This document shows positions 63,411-64,000 of a stretch of DNA of 64,000 bases, piece by piece. The stretch is from Hyphobacterium indicum. Lineage in GTDB: Bacteria; Pseudomonadota; Alphaproteobacteria; Caulobacterales; Maricaulaceae. The translations under genes were made by a program, and so were the position numbers. Positions within the stretch are counted from its first letter, which is position 1; every line of letters begins with the position of its first letter. Under the pieces are notes generated by a model, which saw only the letters and a list, made by a program, of their open reading frames with translations, made no database searches and was not told the DNA's origin. The DNA lies in assembly GCF_003129605.1 (NCBI RefSeq), contig NZ_QBDX01000002.1:471501-535500 (forward strand), in the 5' to 3' direction.

Positions 63411-63412
63411 CC

Positions 63413-64000
63413 TCAGACATGCGGGCTCCACATCATCGACCACGCACCGAACACGCCGAGTGCTGTCGCTGCAGTTGCCGCGAGCATCACGCCGGACGTG
63501 GCCAGCTTGATGCCGCCTGACCGGCTGTCACTGGCGAGGAAATAAAGCTCAAGCACGGCCAGTGGCAAAAGATAGCTGCCAAAAGCAATGAAGATATCGA
63601 AGGGCCCGTCCAGCGAACGGCTCATACCGGCCCCGCCCGTCAATATCGCCCAAGCCATATATCCGAGGCGCGTGAACCAGACGCCACTGAGCAGTATGAA
63701 GGTCCGCATCGCCCAACGCCGGTGCCGATCGATCTTGCGCCGCTTGGCGAAGTAGAAGGCAACAGCGATCGTCACCAGGGCCATAAGCCCGTTGATCGTT
63801 GTGCCCCAGCCGCCAATTTCGGTCAGGCGCGAACCGCGCCCCCAGATCATCCAGATACCGCCAATGGCCATAAAGGCGCCGACTGTCAGATAGGTCCGGC
63901 CGGTCCATCTGTGCAGGGCCGGGAACCGCTTCCGCACCGGCGGCATCAATTGCATTGTTCCGCCAATACAGATGACCGCGGTCAGCAAGGTGTGCGAGAT
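63413..64000 (-). CDS. DUF2306-family membrane protein (partial)
   Basis: Runs off the right edge; ~195 codons are visible. About six hydrophobic helices, with the family pattern GTMQLMPPVRKRFPALHRWT, GRTYLTVGAFMAIGGIW, FYFAKRRKIDRHRRWAMRTF and the FILLSGVWFTRLGYM stretch. The His and Arg in LHRWTGR and DRHRRWAMR are conserved and may bind heme or a quinone, but this is not shown. Convergent with the HIT gene, two bases between stops. Confidence 0.85.
   Translation of the reverse strand: MSHTLLTAVICIGGTMQLMPPVRKRFPALHRWTGRTYLTVGAFMAIGGIWMIWGRGSRLTEIGGWGTTINGLMALVTIAVAFYFAKRRKIDRHRRWAMRTFILLSGVWFTRLGYMAWAILTGGAGMSRSLDGPFDIFIAFGSYLLPLAVLELYFLASDSRSGGIKLATSGVMLAATAATALGVFGAWSMMWSPHV

Noticed and set aside
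1-64000. CRISPR array, prophage or transposon
   Set aside because: No regularly spaced repeats, cas genes, integrases, transposases or capsid genes were found on either strand.

Overview
The window is ordinary chromosome from a GC-rich alphaproteobacterium. Three things point to a dimorphic, holdfast-forming relative of Caulobacter/Maricaulis/Hyphomonas: a divK-pleD cell-cycle pair, a holdfast polysaccharide locus in the Caulobacter gene order (hfsE, hfsFGH, hfsCBA, hfsD), and a GatCAB amidotransferase operon. The genus cannot be fixed from sequence alone. One tRNA gene (Ser, GCU) is present. I saw no rRNA, CRISPR array, transposase, integrase or phage gene.

Layout. 1-3.2 kb: histidine genes on the minus strand (trpR-like regulator, hisG, hisD, hisB). 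The hisB product carries a long N-terminal extension I do not recognise. A palindrome upstream of the regulator is a probable operator. 3.2-5.3 kb: an AT-rich accessory patch holding a fragment of a type II secretion secretin, an orphan RHS toxin tip with an HExxH motif, and a coupled 184-residue reading frame that may be its immunity protein. 5.3-6.6 kb: a divergent rhodanese / persulfide dioxygenase-type pair. 6.7-10.4 kb: two lipoproteins (one an M28 peptidase), then a cysteine-dioxygenase-like cupin protein preceded, across a terminator, by a well-expressed-looking gene for a 21-residue peptide. 10.4-22.7 kb: typA, a Cache-type membrane sensor without an output domain, tRNA-Ser, a CNNM transporter, an RND efflux pair, msrB, a TPR-sulfotransferase and a lipoprotein.

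22.9-34.2 kb is the holdfast locus. HfsE starts the lipid-linked repeat unit, HfsG extends it, HfsF flips it, HfsC polymerises it, HfsH deacetylates it, and HfsA, HfsB and HfsD control chain length and export. A GH5-like hydrolase and a FemAB/CelD-type acyltransferase (HfsK-like) sit on the opposite strand between hfsE and hfsF. 34.2-37.4 kb carries small genes: a Sel1-like protein, a 2-oxoglutarate/Fe oxygenase, two tiny membrane proteins, and a DUF4199 plus membrane LuxR pair.

37.4-64 kb is mostly housekeeping: gatC-GNAT-gatA-small membrane protein-gatB; ruvX; a permease; a PqqB-like hydrolase; pyrB with a metal-site-deficient dihydroorotase; plsY; dprA; topA; rnr; a Nudix hydrolase; an MFS transporter; rpmG; pleD-divK; a ROK kinase coupled to dinB; RidA; an SDR; a COG3146 acyltransferase; a HIT hydrolase; and a DUF2306 membrane protein cut by the window edge. 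Four-base ATGA/GTGA overlaps are very frequent, so many adjacent genes are probably translationally coupled.

The best candidate for an undescribed system is the 21-codon peptide gene plus cupin protein at 9.0-10.35 kb. Next are the RHS tip/immunity-like pair and the extended HisB.
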